Source: Myxococcales bacterium | GTDB lineage: Bacteria; UBA10199; 2-02-FULL-44-16; JAAZCA01 | DNA length: 64,000 nt | Direction of reading: 5' to 3' | NCBI GenBank assembly: GCA_012513515.1 | Contig: JAAZCA010000005.1 | Span: forward strand, 29,792-93,791 | Shown: positions 8,679 through 18,501 of the stretch, in pieces | Layout of the letters: each line of letters starts with the position of its first letter | Position numbering within the stretch: position 1 is the stretch's first letter | Notes under the pieces: generated by a model | Seen by the model: only the letters and a program-made list of their open reading frames with translations | What the model was told of the DNA's origin: nothing | Database searches by the model: none | Translations under genes and position numbers: made by a program

Positions 8679-9401
8679 TTAGCTCGGATGTTTTTTGGAT
8701 GTACCCGAAAAAGTCTCCCGGCATTCGAACTTTGCGATGAGGTCGGGCCGCCTCTCCGAGGTCCGGCGAAGACTCTCCTCATGGCGCCATCTCTCTATAT
8801 CTGCATGATTTCCTGAGAGAAGTACTTTGGGAACCGCAATCCCCCTAAAAACCTCGGGACGGGTATAATGCGGATGTTCGAGAAGCCCGGATTCGAACGA
8901 TTCCAGTTCCGCGGAGGCCTCATTGCCAAGGGCTCCAGGGAGGAGGCGTATCACCGAGTCGGCGATCACCATCGCCGGTATCTCACCTCCGCTAAGGATG
9001 TAATCACCGATGGAAATTTCCCTCTCCACCACGAGATCTATCGCCCTCTGGTCTATGCCTTCGTATCTTCCGCAGATCAGGATTATTTGGTCCAGCTGCG
9101 AGAGCTCCCTCGCGAGCTTCTGAGTAAAAGGCTCTCCCTGCGGCGCGAGCAGTATACATTGAGAATTCTTTCCACGAGAGATGCCCTCAACCGCTTCGAC
9201 GAGAGGCCCGGCCATCATCACCATTCCGGCGCCCCCTCCGTAAGGTGAATCATCCACGCTTCTGTGTTTGTCTTTCGAGTGCTCCCTTATATCGTGAGTC
9301 TCGATCTCGACGATCCCCTTTTGCCTGGCGCGTTTGATTATCGAATCGGTGAAGGGGGAATCGAACATCTGCGGAAAAATTGTAAGTATGTCTATTTTCA
9401 T
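8679..9401 (-). CDS. trmD: tRNA (guanine-N1)-methyltransferase TrmD
   Basis: Methylates N1 of G37 in tRNAs, guarding against frameshifting. The 240-residue protein begins [13 protein letters not shown], has the knotted SPOUT-fold motifs [16 protein letters not shown] (about 48-63), [14 protein letters not shown] (about 113-126) and [17 protein letters not shown] (about 132-150), and YTRPEVFRG near 175. All are family signatures. It sits 5 bases after rimM and before rplS, the standard rimM-trmD-rplS order. Confidence 0.97.
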   Translation of the reverse strand: MKIDILTIFPQMFDSPFTDSIIKRARQKGIVEIETHDIREHSKDKHRSVDDSPYGGGAGMVMMAGPLVEAVEGISRGKNSQCILLAPQGEPFTQKLARELSQLDQIILICGRYEGIDQRAIDLVVEREISIGDYILSGGEIPAMVIADSVIRLLPGALGNEASAELESFESGLLEHPHYTRPEVFRGIAVPKVLLSGNHADIERWRHEESLRRTSERRPDLIAKFECRETFSGTSKKHPS

Positions 9402-9406
9402 TTCAT

Positions 9407-9955
9407 CTATCCCTGATCCAACATCCCCTCCATCGGGCGGATGGTCATTACTTTTTTCGCAATATCTATATTGCGGATCACTTCGGAGATCGCCGGCACC
9501 ATGATCTCACTTCCGCGCTTCGCGCCATCGGGAAGAATTTCGTATACATCATTTTCGCCCGCTGTAAATATCCGCACTATTTCTCCTACCTCGATTCCTT
9601 CTTCGGTTACGACTTTCATCCCAAGAATCTGATAGCTGTAGTATTCACCTTTTCCGAGCTGAGGAAGCCTTTCTTCCTCTATGAATATCAGGCTGCCGTT
9701 CAGCGTTTTCGCCGAATTTCTGTCTGAAATCCCGTCGAAGCGCACGATGGAAAAAGAGCCCTGGGTGCGAAGACCCACGACAGCGAACTTTTCAAATTCG
9801 GATTTGCCATCCCTTGACAACAAAAGATGCTCGCCCTTTGAGACCGGGCAGCTTCCGCTAGCCCAGATGACCTGACACTCGCCCTTAAGAGCGACCGCCC
9901 TGCCCACCCGTCCGCATTCGACGAGGCCGGTTGATTTATTGGATTTGCTGCACAC
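9407..9955 (-). CDS. rimM: Ribosome maturation factor RimM
   Basis: Assists assembly of the 30S head by binding S19. The 182-residue protein has the N-terminal RimM domain ([17 protein letters not shown], near 16-32, diverged but recognisable; [21 protein letters not shown] near 73-93) and the PRC-barrel ([22 protein letters not shown] near 105-125, then [11 protein letters not shown]). It is placed between khpA and trmD, its normal position, with 5 bases to both neighbours. Confidence 0.94.
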   Translation of the reverse strand: MCSKSNKSTGLVECGRVGRAVALKGECQVIWASGSCPVSKGEHLLLSRDGKSEFEKFAVVGLRTQGSFSIVRFDGISDRNSAKTLNGSLIFIEEERLPQLGKGEYYSYQILGMKVVTEEGIEVGEIVRIFTAGENDVYEILPDGAKRGSEIMVPAISEVIRNIDIAKKVMTIRPMEGMLDQG

Positions 9956-9960
9956 GGAAA

Positions 9961-10206
9961 CTATTCCAGAATCTCTAACACCGAAGGCTTGCGTATCTTG
10001 GTAGATGCAGCGGAAAGGATCGTGCGAAGAGCCCTTGCAGTCCTGCCCTGCTTGCCAATGACTTTCCCAAGATCCTCTTTGGCGACCTTGAGTTCAATTA
10101 TGTTAGTCTGCTCCCCATCCACCTCGGTAACCTCGACCGAATCTGGTTTATCGACAAGAGCCTTGGCGATCATCTCAATAAGCTTGCTGATCGATTCCTC
10201 GGACAT
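9961..10206 (-). CDS. khpA: KH-domain RNA-binding protein KhpA
   Basis: Small RNA-binding protein of 81 residues with a single KH domain: [17 protein letters not shown], then the nucleic-acid-binding [18 protein letters not shown] loop (about 49-66). The ATG at 10206 is chosen because GGAGG lies 5-7 bases upstream; an in-frame upstream start exists but its extra residues are unrelated to the family. It lies between rpsP and rimM as in most Gram-negative genomes. Confidence 0.95.
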   Translation of the reverse strand: MSEESISKLIEMIAKALVDKPDSVEVTEVDGEQTNIIELKVAKEDLGKVIGKQGRTARALRTILSAASTKIRKPSVLEILE

Positions 10207-10238
10207 ACGACTTCCTCCTTGAGGGAATCTCAAATATT

Positions 10239-10472
10239 TTAGATGTTCTTGATCAGCTTGGAAACCGTCTCGGTGGGCTTTGCACCCTTGCTCAGCCAAT
10301 AAGCTATGCGTTCCTTATCAGCCACGACACGCTTCTCCTTGCTGCTCACATCATAGGTGCCAACAAGTTCGACAAAGGAGCTGTCCCTCGGTTGACGCTC
10401 GTCGGAAACCACTATGTGGTAAAAAGGAGCATTTTTCTTTCCACGCCTTGCCAGCCTGATCTTCACAGACAT
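10239..10472 (-). CDS. rpsP: Small ribosomal subunit protein S16
   Basis: Ribosomal protein S16, 77 residues. Typical motifs are [20 protein letters not shown] (3-22), [19 protein letters not shown] and the C-terminal [13 protein letters not shown]. Length is close to the family norm (about 80). It is followed by khpA and preceded by ffh, the standard ffh-rpsP arrangement. Confidence 0.97.
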   Translation of the reverse strand: MSVKIRLARRGKKNAPFYHIVVSDERQPRDSSFVELVGTYDVSSKEKRVVADKERIAYWLSKGAKPTETVSKLIKNI

Positions 10473-10523
10473 ACTTCCTCCAGAATCTTTTTAATTAACT
10501 CGGGTAAAGGGCGAGAGCTGTTA

Positions 10524-11864
10524 TCAAGAAAAGGCTTGTGTAGTCAAGCCTTTAAAGAGTTTTTTCATACCGCCCTTGGAAAACTTCCTCATCATCTCGG
10601 AATATAGCTCGAACTCCTTTATAAATCGGTTCAGATCAGTGACTGAAACCCCTGATCCTAAAGCGATTCTTTTACGCCTAGAGCCGTTTAAAAGTTTGGG
10701 GTTCGAACGCTCCGACTTCGTCATGGAGGATATCATCGCCTCCTTGCGCCTCAGCTCTTTTTCAAGCGTAACCGGGTCAATTTTATCGGCAATAACCCCA
10801 AAACCGGGGATCATACCCATAAATTTCTCCAACGGACCCATTTTTTTCATCATTTTCAGCTGTTCTACGAAATCATCGAAGGTAACTCTGCCGCCGGAGA
10901 GCTTTTTGGCTATCTGCTCGGCCTCTCCCTGATCGACGTTCGCCTGCACCTGCTCAACCAGGCTCACGACATCACCCATACCGAGTATGCGCCCCGCCAT
11001 GCGCTCCGGATAAAAGGGTTCCAGGTCCTCAATTCGCTCCCCGGTGCCAACATATAATATCGGCTTACCAGTCACGGCCTTGACCGAAAGCGCCGCCCCT
11101 CCCCTTGCATCTCCATCGAGTTTGGTGAGGACCACGCCAGTAATCTCGAGAAGCTCGTTGAACGCTTTGGCTGCTTTCACGGCATCCTGCCCGGTCATGG
11201 AATCGGCGACATAAAGGATCCTCTGAGCCTCGACCTTTTTGGAAATCTCGCTGACCTCATCCATCATCAGCTGATCGATGTGAAGCCTGCCAGCGGTATC
11301 TATTATCAAAGTATCGTACCCGAATCTCTCCGCATGTCTTCTCGCCTCTTTGGCGATCTTTACAGGCTTGGTCTTGGGATCGGCATCGATGAAATCCACA
11401 CCGCATTTTTCCGCCATGATCTTAAGCTGTGAGATGGCGGCAGGCCTGTACACATCGACGGAAACAAGCAGAGGTCTTCTCCCGATCTTCTTGCAAAGGA
11501 GGGCGAACCTCGCAGCTGTTGTCGTCTTGCCGCTTCCTTGAAGACCGACCACCATCGTGACGAGAGGAGGAGAAGAGGCAAAATCGAATGGCTGATGCGC
11601 TTTCCCGAGCGCGATTACCAATTCGTCGTGAACAATTTTCGTGAACTGCTGGGCCGGCGTGATAGAGGAAAGGACCTTTTCACCCACGGCCTGCACGGAG
11701 ACCTTTTCGACGAAATCCTTCACAACCGCGAAATGCACATCGGCGGAGAGAAGAGCCAGCTTGATTTCCCGCGCTGCAGCGAGCACGTCGGACTCTTTCA
11801 GCTTACCCTTGCCGGACATCGCATCGAAGGTTTTTGAAAAAGCTGTCTTGAGATTTTGGAACAA
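10524..11864 (-). CDS. ffh: Signal recognition particle GTPase Ffh
   Basis: Targets nascent membrane proteins to FtsY together with 4.5S RNA. The 446-residue protein shows the N domain (about 1-90), the GTPase with GLQGSGKTTTAARFAL (P-loop, 107-122), DTAGRLH, TKLDGDARGGAALS, and the C-terminal M domain beginning near 300, with GGRVTFDDFVEQLKMMKKMG and the methionine-rich segment ending GGMKKLFKG. It follows glmM by one base on the same strand. No SRP RNA gene was found in the window. Confidence 0.97.
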   Translation of the reverse strand: MFQNLKTAFSKTFDAMSGKGKLKESDVLAAAREIKLALLSADVHFAVVKDFVEKVSVQAVGEKVLSSITPAQQFTKIVHDELVIALGKAHQPFDFASSPPLVTMVVGLQGSGKTTTAARFALLCKKIGRRPLLVSVDVYRPAAISQLKIMAEKCGVDFIDADPKTKPVKIAKEARRHAERFGYDTLIIDTAGRLHIDQLMMDEVSEISKKVEAQRILYVADSMTGQDAVKAAKAFNELLEITGVVLTKLDGDARGGAALSVKAVTGKPILYVGTGERIEDLEPFYPERMAGRILGMGDVVSLVEQVQANVDQGEAEQIAKKLSGGRVTFDDFVEQLKMMKKMGPLEKFMGMIPGFGVIADKIDPVTLEKELRRKEAMISSMTKSERSNPKLLNGSRRKRIALGSGVSVTDLNRFIKEFELYSEMMRKFSKGGMKKLFKGLTTQAFS

Positions 11865-11865
11865 T

Positions 11866-13239
11866 TCAACCCTCCAAACCTATCTCGGCATTGATAGCAT
11901 CGGCAATTGCAGCGACCAGATCGCCTATCTGAGATTCGTTTTCACCTTCCACCATCACTCGCGCGATATTCTCAGTACCGGAATATCTGACCAGGAGACG
12001 GCCGTGTTTGCCAAGCGTTTCCTCTGTCTTTTTGATCTCCGCGGCGACGCCCTTCATCCCTTCGAAGGGAACTTTCTCCCTGACAGGAACGTTTATTATC
12101 TTTTGGGGAAAGGGTTTGAAACTTTCAGCGACCAGCTCCGAAAGCCTCTTTCCATTCTGACGCATGATCGAAAGAACGCGAAGCGCTGCCAGAATCCCGT
12201 CTCCCGAAGTAGTATGATGAAGGAATATCACGTGGCCGCTGTTCTCTCCTCCCAGATTGTATCCCCCGCTGCGCATCACCTCCATGATGTATCGGTCTCC
12301 GACATCCGTGCGCAGAAGCTTGATTCCTTTTCGGGCGAGCGATATTTCAAGCCCCATATTGCTCATCGTCGTGCCGACGACGGTATCCTTTGCAAGCGAA
12401 CCCTTCGAATGAAGATGGAAGGCACATATGGCAATAAGAGCGTCTCCATCGACGAGGGCGCCGTTTTCGTCGCACATGATTACCCTGTCGGCATCGCCGT
12501 CCAAAGCTATCCCAACATCAGCCCCCTGCTCACGCACTATCCTGCACATCTTCGCCGGATGGAGGGCTCCGCAATCCACATTTATATTGAGCCCGTTCGG
12601 CTGATTGAATATCGCATGGACGCGCGCGCCAAGCTCGGAGAAAATGGTAGGAGCCACCTTGTAACCGGCGCCATTGGCGCAATCCAAAACTATGTTGAAA
12701 CCATCGAGCGTCAGCTGCGTAGGAAAGGTACCCTTGATGTACTGTATGTAACGTCCGCCTGCGTCGTCTATCCTGTACGCCTTCCCCATCTCGAGGGGAG
12801 GAACTCTCAACCTGTCGAGATCTCCGCTAAATATCATGCGCTCCATGTTGAACTCGGTCTCGTCGGGAAGCTTGAAACCCTGGTTGTCAAAAAACTTGAT
12901 GCCGTTGTATTCCACAGGATTGTGCGAGGCGGAAACCATAACCCCGGCTCTCGCGCGCATGCTGTGAGCTATAAATGCTATTCCCGGAGTGGGAAGCGGC
13001 CCCACGAGCATGGCATCCACTCCCATCGAGCAGATTCCGGCAACCAACGCCGACTCGAAAACGTAACCTGAGAGCCTGGTGTCTTTTCCTATGACTATCC
13101 TCTTGAGCCCTGCGGCATTGCAAAAATGATTCGCTATCGCCTGCCCAAGTTTCACAGCAGTGCAGGAGTCCATGGGATAGCTGTTTGCTATGCCGCGAAC
13201 CCCGTCGGTGCCAAAAAGTTTTCTTCCGTTGTGATACAT
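11866..13239 (-). CDS. glmM: Phosphoglucosamine mutase
   Basis: Interconverts glucosamine-6-phosphate and glucosamine-1-phosphate for peptidoglycan and lipopolysaccharide synthesis. The 457-residue protein begins MYHNGRKLFGTDGVRG, has the phosphoserine loop GVMVSASHNPVEYNGIKFF (about 98-116), the metal loop ALDGDADRVIMCDE (about 240-253) and the substrate loop GGENSGHVIF (near 325). The ATG at 13239 has a GAGGGG Shine-Dalgarno; an in-frame start further upstream would overlap ispH and adds residues foreign to the family. Confidence 0.96.
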   Translation of the reverse strand: MYHNGRKLFGTDGVRGIANSYPMDSCTAVKLGQAIANHFCNAAGLKRIVIGKDTRLSGYVFESALVAGICSMGVDAMLVGPLPTPGIAFIAHSMRARAGVMVSASHNPVEYNGIKFFDNQGFKLPDETEFNMERMIFSGDLDRLRVPPLEMGKAYRIDDAGGRYIQYIKGTFPTQLTLDGFNIVLDCANGAGYKVAPTIFSELGARVHAIFNQPNGLNINVDCGALHPAKMCRIVREQGADVGIALDGDADRVIMCDENGALVDGDALIAICAFHLHSKGSLAKDTVVGTTMSNMGLEISLARKGIKLLRTDVGDRYIMEVMRSGGYNLGGENSGHVIFLHHTTSGDGILAALRVLSIMRQNGKRLSELVAESFKPFPQKIINVPVREKVPFEGMKGVAAEIKKTEETLGKHGRLLVRYSGTENIARVMVEGENESQIGDLVAAIADAINAEIGLEG

Positions 13240-13258
13240 ATCGCCCCTCTGCCAAACG

Positions 13259-14119
13259 CTATTCCGATTCGGTGAGCTTCGCCACGACACGGTCGATCAC
13301 CCAACTGGGAGTCGAAGCCCCCGCTGTTATTCCTATCGTCGTGGCATCTTTGAAATCGTCCATTGAAATCTCATCATCGGTTTCGATGAAAAATGTAGCA
13401 GCGCCGCACTCCCTCGATATTTCCGCAAGCCTGTTTGTGTTGGAGCTGTTTCTCCCCCCAACCACCACCATCGCATCGACGCGCCTCGCCAAATCCCTTA
13501 CCTCCTCCTGCCTCATTCCAGTGGAACGGCATATAGTATCGAAGACGAGGCACTCGGGAAATCTCGACTTTATAAGGGCTACAAGCTGCTCGAATTTTTC
13601 TCTCTGCTGCGTGCTCTGCGAGACGACGCAGACCTTCCCAAGGTCGGGAGGAAGGGCCTCCACTTCGGCAGCGGTGTTCACGCAAGCTCCACGGTCCTCC
13701 GCAAAACCGAGCAGTGCCTTTACCTCAGGGTGCTCCTTATGGCCGATGATTATGATAAAATAGCCTTTTCTCAGATGGCCTCGAACCGTCCCTTGGATGC
13801 GCCCCACGTCCGGACATGTCGCATCGCAAATTACAGCTCCGCACTTCTCCAGCCGTTTTCTTTCTTCAGGCGGAACCCCATGGGTTCGTATCACGACAGT
13901 ACCGGAGAGCTCGACAGGTATTTCATCTATAACGCAGATCCCCTGTTGCTCCAGCATTTCAACAGCCTGTGGATTGTGTATCAGCGGACCATAGGTATGG
14001 ACGGGATGATTTTCCGGATGATTCTTGGCGACATCGAGGACCTTGTCGAAAGCCCTTCTGACTCCCCAGCAAAACCCGGCTGAAGTAGCGACTATGATGG
14101 TCTTTTTAGTCATTTTCAT
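13259..14119 (-). CDS. ispH: 4-hydroxy-3-methylbut-2-enyl diphosphate reductase IspH
   Basis: Last enzyme of the MEP isoprenoid route, giving IPP and DMAPP. The 286-residue protein starts MKMTKKTIIVATSAGFCWGV, and has the three cysteines for the 4Fe-4S cluster (SAGFCWG near 18; DATCPDVG near 104; DTICRSTG near 200), plus THGVPPEE and GRNSSNTNRL near 222-231. ATG at 14119 or the third-residue ATG (14113) both fit; the gene overlaps the nusB stop by up to 14 bases, implying coupled translation. Confidence 0.96.
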   Translation of the reverse strand: MKMTKKTIIVATSAGFCWGVRRAFDKVLDVAKNHPENHPVHTYGPLIHNPQAVEMLEQQGICVIDEIPVELSGTVVIRTHGVPPEERKRLEKCGAVICDATCPDVGRIQGTVRGHLRKGYFIIIIGHKEHPEVKALLGFAEDRGACVNTAAEVEALPPDLGKVCVVSQSTQQREKFEQLVALIKSRFPECLVFDTICRSTGMRQEEVRDLARRVDAMVVVGGRNSSNTNRLAEISRECGAATFFIETDDEISMDDFKDATTIGITAGASTPSWVIDRVVAKLTESE

Positions 14120-14546
14120 TTTCTCTATCGGCCTTTTTCGGAAGGGAAGAGGTCTTGGCTATATTATCAAGTATGCCGTTGACAAAGGCGCCGCTTTCGG
14201 AAGTTCCAAAACGCTTCGCTATTTCCACGGCCTCGTTGATAGAGACTTTGATCGGGATGTCCACCCTGAACAAAAGTTCATACACTGAAACCCGAAGCAC
14301 GCTCTTGTCTACGGCTGCCATCCTCGATATTTTCCAGTTCGTAGAATTGTCCGAAATGGAGGAGTCTATCTTCTCGATATTGGAAACGACTCCGTCAAAA
14401 AGAACGTTGGCAAATTCCACAACCTCGGATGAAAACTCGTTGCCCCTCCAAAAGTTGTTCCTGACCATGCGAGCATCTTCTCCGCCAACGTCGAGTTGGT
14501 AGAGCATCTGAACCACGCATTCCCTGGCTTTTCTTCTAATTCCCAT
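14106..14546 (-). CDS. nusB: Transcription antitermination factor NusB
   Basis: Binds boxA RNA with S10 and supports antitermination in rRNA operons. The protein is 146 residues: N-terminal MGIRRKARECVVQMLYQLD, central VDKSVLRVSVYELLF (near 86-100), and PIKVSINEAVEIAKRFGTSESGAFVNGILD near 104-133. All match the family. The ATG at 14546 is chosen because the extra upstream in-frame residues belong to another frame of ribH. Directly follows ribH (2-base gap), as in many deltaproteobacteria. Confidence 0.96.
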   Translation of the reverse strand: MGIRRKARECVVQMLYQLDVGGEDARMVRNNFWRGNEFSSEVVEFANVLFDGVVSNIEKIDSSISDNSTNWKISRMAAVDKSVLRVSVYELLFRVDIPIKVSINEAVEIAKRFGTSESGAFVNGILDNIAKTSSLPKKADRENEND

Positions 14547-14548
14547 CG

Positions 14549-15016
14549 TCAGCCTATATTTCTCAGGACGTTGGCCATCTCTATAGCAGCCAACGCGGCT
14601 TCGGAACCCTTGTTGCCCTGCTTCGTGCCGGCCCTCTCTATCGCCTGTTCGAGGTTGTCGGCCGTGATAACTCCAAAGCTGATAGGAATTCCGCTGGAAA
14701 GCATCGTCTGCGCTAGACCGCGGGCAGACTGATTGGCCACGTGCTCGAAATGAGGAGTCGAACCCCTGATTATCGCACCCAGGCAAATGACGGCGTCGTA
14801 TTTTCCACTTTCAGCCAGCTTCTTCGCCGCAAGCGATATCTCCATGGCACCGGGGACTTTGACGAGAACCGCATTCTCCAAATCTCCACCGCTTCTGGAT
14901 ATCACATCCATCGCCCCATCGACGAGCCTGGAGGTTATGAAATCGTTAAATCTGCTCACCACGACCGCCATCCTCAAACCCTTCGACGACAGGCCCCCTT
15001 CAATTATCTTCGGCAT
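14549..15016 (-). CDS. ribH: 6,7-dimethyl-8-ribityllumazine synthase
   Basis: Condenses the ribBA and ribD products into lumazine, the penultimate step of riboflavin synthesis; the enzyme assembles as a pentamer or 60-mer. The 155-residue protein has [19 protein letters not shown] (about 16-34), [15 protein letters not shown] (near 53) and [18 protein letters not shown] (near 77-94), with the catalytic His of TPHFEHV, and [19 protein letters not shown] near 110. ATG at 15016 has GGGAGG 8 bases upstream. Follows ribBA by 25 bases. Confidence 0.96.
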   Translation of the reverse strand: MPKIIEGGLSSKGLRMAVVVSRFNDFITSRLVDGAMDVISRSGGDLENAVLVKVPGAMEISLAAKKLAESGKYDAVICLGAIIRGSTPHFEHVANQSARGLAQTMLSSGIPISFGVITADNLEQAIERAGTKQGNKGSEAALAAIEMANVLRNIG

Positions 15017-15041
15017 ATCATATCCTCCCAAAGCATCCGCT

Positions 15042-16277
15042 TCAAACCTTCTCCAACAGATGCCCCATTTTTTCACGCTTTGTTTTCAGATAGAACTCGT
15101 TGTACTCCCCTGGTTCAATCTCTATCGAAACCCTTTCGACTATCTCTATGCCATATCCAGAAAGCCCTACCACTTTCTTGGGATTGTTAGTCATCAAACG
15201 CAGCTTGCGGATTCCCAGATCGACCAAAATCTGCGCGCCAATGCCATAATCGCGAAGGTCGGCTTTAAATCCCAATTTTTCGTTAGCCTCGACCGTATCA
15301 AAACCCTGGTCCTGAAGAGCGTATGCGTTGATCTTGTTGTGAATCCCTATTCCACGCCCCTCCTGGCGAATGTAAAGCAGCGCGCCCCGCCCTTCAGCCG
15401 AAATCATCTCCAGGGATTTTTTCAACTGCGCACCGCAGTCGCATCTGCTCGAACCAAAAACATCGCCGGTCAAGCACTCCGAATGAACTCTGACCAAGAC
15501 TGGCTCACCGCTGGAAAGATCCCCCTTAACGAGGGCGATGTGCGCATGCGAATCTATGTCGTTGGTATAGGAAAAAATCTTAAAACCCTCATCGCAAAAG
15601 ATGGGGAGCTTCGCACCAGAGCTGCGGTGAACCAGGGATTCTTTCCTCATCCTGTATCGAACGATATCCTCTATGCTCACTATGGAAAGGGAGTGCTTCT
15701 TCGCAAATTTTTCAAGATCGGGCATGCGCGCCATCGAACCGTCATCGTTCATGATCTCGCAGATTACTCCCGCGCTCTTCATTCCGGCGAGCCTGGCAAG
15801 ATCAACGGAGCCCTCGGTCTGTCCAGTCCTAACCAAAACTCCGCCTTTTTTGGCGCACAGAGGAAAGATGTGACCCGGCCTGACCAGATCCTCAGGCTTC
15901 GCACCGTCGGCGATCGCGGCGAGAATTGTCGTGGCGCGATCGGCGGCTGAGATGCCGGTGGTAGTGCCGTGCTTCGCATCTATCGAAACGGTAAATCCGG
16001 TATGAAAGGCGGAGGTGTTTTTGCCGACCATCATCGGAAGATCGAGTTTTTTCGCGTCTTCATCGGTGATGGTCAGACAGACAAGCCCGCGTCCAAATTT
16101 AACCATGAAGTTGACAGCCTCGGGAGTAATCATCTCCGCAGCCATTGCGAGGTCGCCCTCATTTTCGCGGTCCTCGTCATCGACGAGTATCACCATCCGC
16201 CCCGCCCTGAAATCGGCGAGAGCCCTCTCCACCGCTGCGATGCTGCCAGCGTGCTCTTTGAAATCTATAACGGCCAT
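15042..16277 (-). CDS. ribBA: Bifunctional 3,4-DHBP synthase / GTP cyclohydrolase II
   Basis: Supplies both precursors of riboflavin: the N-terminal half makes 3,4-dihydroxy-2-butanone 4-phosphate from ribulose-5-phosphate, the C-terminal half opens GTP. Length 411. N-terminal motifs are [16 protein letters not shown] (about 33-48), [20 protein letters not shown] and RPGHIFPL; C-terminal ones are [23 protein letters not shown] (zinc cysteines near 260-273) and [19 protein letters not shown] (near 295-313). Both active sites look intact. It follows ribE by 2 bases. Confidence 0.96.
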   Translation of the reverse strand: MAVIDFKEHAGSIAAVERALADFRAGRMVILVDDEDRENEGDLAMAAEMITPEAVNFMVKFGRGLVCLTITDEDAKKLDLPMMVGKNTSAFHTGFTVSIDAKHGTTTGISAADRATTILAAIADGAKPEDLVRPGHIFPLCAKKGGVLVRTGQTEGSVDLARLAGMKSAGVICEIMNDDGSMARMPDLEKFAKKHSLSIVSIEDIVRYRMRKESLVHRSSGAKLPIFCDEGFKIFSYTNDIDSHAHIALVKGDLSSGEPVLVRVHSECLTGDVFGSSRCDCGAQLKKSLEMISAEGRGALLYIRQEGRGIGIHNKINAYALQDQGFDTVEANEKLGFKADLRDYGIGAQILVDLGIRKLRLMTNNPKKVVGLSGYGIEIVERVSIEIEPGEYNEFYLKTKREKMGHLLEKV

Positions 16278-16279
16278 GA

Positions 16280-16930
16280 TTAGAATCCGTGTTTCTTGAG
16301 AAATTCCTCTGTAATCTTCGACCTCTCCGAATACTGCTCGCTGTCGAGAAAGCCAAGTTTCTCAACATACTTGCCGATTATGTCAACTTCTAAGTTGACC
16401 TCATCTCCGATGCGCATCGAGTGAAATGTCGAGTTTAGCTTGGTGTGTGATATCACCACCACGCTGAAGGAGTTCCCTCCGCATCTCGATATAGTCAGGC
16501 TTACCCCATCCACCGCGATCGAACCCTTTTCGACCATGTACCTGGAAAGGTTGTGCGGAATTTCTATGCTGAACTCCTGAAACCCTGTTTTAGTAATAAT
16601 ATCAATAACTTTTCCAACACCATCGACGTGTCCCTGCACCAGGTGGCCGCCAAAACGCCCCCCCGCCTGCATCGCCCGCTCGAGGTTTACACGCATCCCA
16701 GGCTTTAGCTTGCCCAGTGTGGACCTCGAAATCGTCTCAGGTGAGACATCTGCCCAAAAACATTTTCCGAGCCGGGAAGTGATCGTCAGACAGCAGCCAT
16801 TGACTGAAATGGAATCGCCGACATTGCATCTTTCGATGTCAAATTCGGATGCTATTTCGAGGAGGAGCACATCATCTCTTTTTCTGGCGGAGCGAACCTC
16901 GCCAACTCCCTCAATTATTCCGGTGAACAC
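16280..16930 (-). CDS. ribE: Riboflavin synthase, alpha chain
   Basis: Converts two lumazines to riboflavin and the diaminopyrimidine. The 216-residue protein has the tandem lumazine-binding domains: [18 protein letters not shown] (1-18), [15 protein letters not shown] (near 37-51), then the second repeat with [14 protein letters not shown] (near 96-109) and [14 protein letters not shown] (near 137). The 5' end overlaps the end of ribD by 20 bases, so the two are translationally coupled. Confidence 0.96.
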   Translation of the reverse strand: MFTGIIEGVGEVRSARKRDDVLLLEIASEFDIERCNVGDSISVNGCCLTITSRLGKCFWADVSPETISRSTLGKLKPGMRVNLERAMQAGGRFGGHLVQGHVDGVGKVIDIITKTGFQEFSIEIPHNLSRYMVEKGSIAVDGVSLTISRCGGNSFSVVVISHTKLNSTFHSMRIGDEVNLEVDIIGKYVEKLGFLDSEQYSERSKITEEFLKKHGF

Positions 16931-18038
16931 CGCCGCCCCCTCTCACGACCGAACCCTCGATGACAAAGTTGTCTCCAAATCGCTGTATCGAAACGCCGGA
17001 GAGTTTCACAACTTTATCAATGCTCGGTATCGCAATACCGGGGAGAAAATCCTTCCCTCCTCCCCCGATGAAAACAGGAGCCATGCAGACCACCATATGG
17101 TCCACCAGCTTGCGTTTTATGAAATCGGAAAAAAGTTCTCCACCACCCTCGAGAAGTATGGAAGTAATTCCAAGTTCCCCTAGCTTCTGAAGCATGTGGG
17201 GCAGAAAAACGCGCCCCGAACCTGTGGCACGACACCTCATCACAGTGAAGCCATTTTTCTCTATCCAGCGAACTCTTGATGCAGGGGCCTTCGCAGTTGT
17301 GGCGAAGATGCAGCTCTGCTTCGGACGGCGAAAAAGCCTCGCGCTGCGAGGTATGTTTAGAGCGCTGTCTACTACTACAGCCACCGGCATGAGGCCGTGC
17401 CAATTCTTCAGCCTGACGTTCAGGCGAGGGTCATCCTTGCGGACGGTCCCTCCCCCTACCATCACCGCATCGACCGTACCGCGAATTCTATGCACATAGT
17501 TTCTACATTCTTTGTTGGTGATCCACTTCGATTCTCCGGTAGCGACGGCAATCTTTCCATCAAGAGAGAGCGCGGTCTTAGCCGTAACGTGGGGAACGCC
17601 GCTGATCATAAAGCGATTGTAACGATCATTCAATTTAACGCAGCTTTCTTCCAGTATGCCGACCGATACATCGATCCCTTTATCCTGCAGTGCCCTGATC
17701 CCCTTGCCATTTACGAGAGGATTCACATCCCTGGTTCCGATGAAGACACGCTTGATTCCCGCCGTAGCTATCGCATCGACACAGGGGGGCGTTTCCCCGT
17801 GATGGACACAGGGCTCCAGAGTGACATACATATCCGCCCCTCTCGCTTTCGACCCCGCATCCTCTAGGGCATTCACCTCCGCATGAGGCGTGCCCGCCTT
17901 TTTGTGGTATCCCTCCCCGACTATCTTTCCGCCCTTGACTATGACCGCTCCCACCATCGGATTTGGTGAAGTTCTTCCAAGCCCCTCGAGGGCCAGAGCC
18001 AGGGCCCATCTCATGTAGGATTCCCTTTTGCTCGACAT
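16911..18038 (-). CDS. ribD: Bifunctional riboflavin deaminase-reductase RibD
   Basis: Deaminates and reduces the pyrimidine intermediate of riboflavin synthesis. The 375-residue protein has an N-terminal cytidine-deaminase domain with the zinc signatures HAEVNALEDAG (near 49) and TLEPCVHHGETPPC (near 73-86), and a C-terminal reductase with SLDGKIAVATGESKWIT (near 150-166) and the ILLEGGGEL substrate motif near 316. It lies directly after nrdR (1-base gap) in the nrdR-ribDE-ribBA-ribH-nusB order. No FMN riboswitch sits before it. Confidence 0.96.
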   Translation of the reverse strand: MSSKRESYMRWALALALEGLGRTSPNPMVGAVIVKGGKIVGEGYHKKAGTPHAEVNALEDAGSKARGADMYVTLEPCVHHGETPPCVDAIATAGIKRVFIGTRDVNPLVNGKGIRALQDKGIDVSVGILEESCVKLNDRYNRFMISGVPHVTAKTALSLDGKIAVATGESKWITNKECRNYVHRIRGTVDAVMVGGGTVRKDDPRLNVRLKNWHGLMPVAVVVDSALNIPRSARLFRRPKQSCIFATTAKAPASRVRWIEKNGFTVMRCRATGSGRVFLPHMLQKLGELGITSILLEGGGELFSDFIKRKLVDHMVVCMAPVFIGGGGKDFLPGIAIPSIDKVVKLSGVSIQRFGDNFVIEGSVVRGGGGVHRNN

Positions 18039-18039
18039 C

Positions 18040-18498
18040 TCATTTCTCCCTATTGAGAAGCTCGTTGAGCTCTGACATGAACTCGTTTATATCCTTGAAT
18101 GATCTGTAGACAGAAGCGAAGCGCACGTAGGCAACTTCATCCAACTTGTGCAGTGCAGCCATAACACGGGCGCCTATGACGGAACTCGGCACCTCTGAAT
18201 CCCCCTGCTCCTGAACCCACCGCTCGATATCGTCGGCCACCGAGTTGATAGTCTCCATAGAGATCGGGCGTTTCTCGCAGGCCTTTTTAACTCCACCGAC
18301 TATCTTCATGCGATCGAACGCCTCCCGACGACCGTCTTTTTTAACGACGGCGGGTAAAGGCTCCTCGACCCTTTCATAAGTCGTGAAGCGCTTGCCGCAG
18401 ACCTCGCACTCGCGCCTTCTGCGGATGATGGCTCCATCCTTGGAAACCCTCGAGTCGATGACCTTGCTTTCAACAGTTGGACAAAATGGGCATCTCAT
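18040..18498 (-). CDS. nrdR: Transcriptional regulator NrdR
   Basis: Repressor of ribonucleotide reductase genes, sensing ATP/dATP. The 152-residue protein has a zinc ribbon [17 protein letters not shown] with the second pair [13 protein letters not shown] (near 31-44), then the ATP-cone ([19 protein letters not shown] near 51-69). Length and motifs match the family. It starts 3 bases after the glyA stop, in the usual glyA-nrdR-ribD arrangement. Confidence 0.96.
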   Translation of the reverse strand: MRCPFCPTVESKVIDSRVSKDGAIIRRRRECEVCGKRFTTYERVEEPLPAVVKKDGRREAFDRMKIVGGVKKACEKRPISMETINSVADDIERWVQEQGDSEVPSSVIGARVMAALHKLDEVAYVRFASVYRSFKDINEFMSELNELLNREK

Positions 18499-18501
18499 CT
18501 T

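Noticed and set aside
11641-13071. A 476-codon open frame on the plus strand
   Set aside because: It lies exactly antisense to ffh and glmM, both with full family motifs, and shows no motif or ribosome site.
14787-15950. A 387-codon open frame on the plus strand
   Set aside because: Antisense to ribH and ribBA; composition follows from those genes.
18038-18040. FMN riboswitch before the riboflavin genes
   Set aside because: The genes are packed with 1-2 base gaps; there is no room for a riboswitch.
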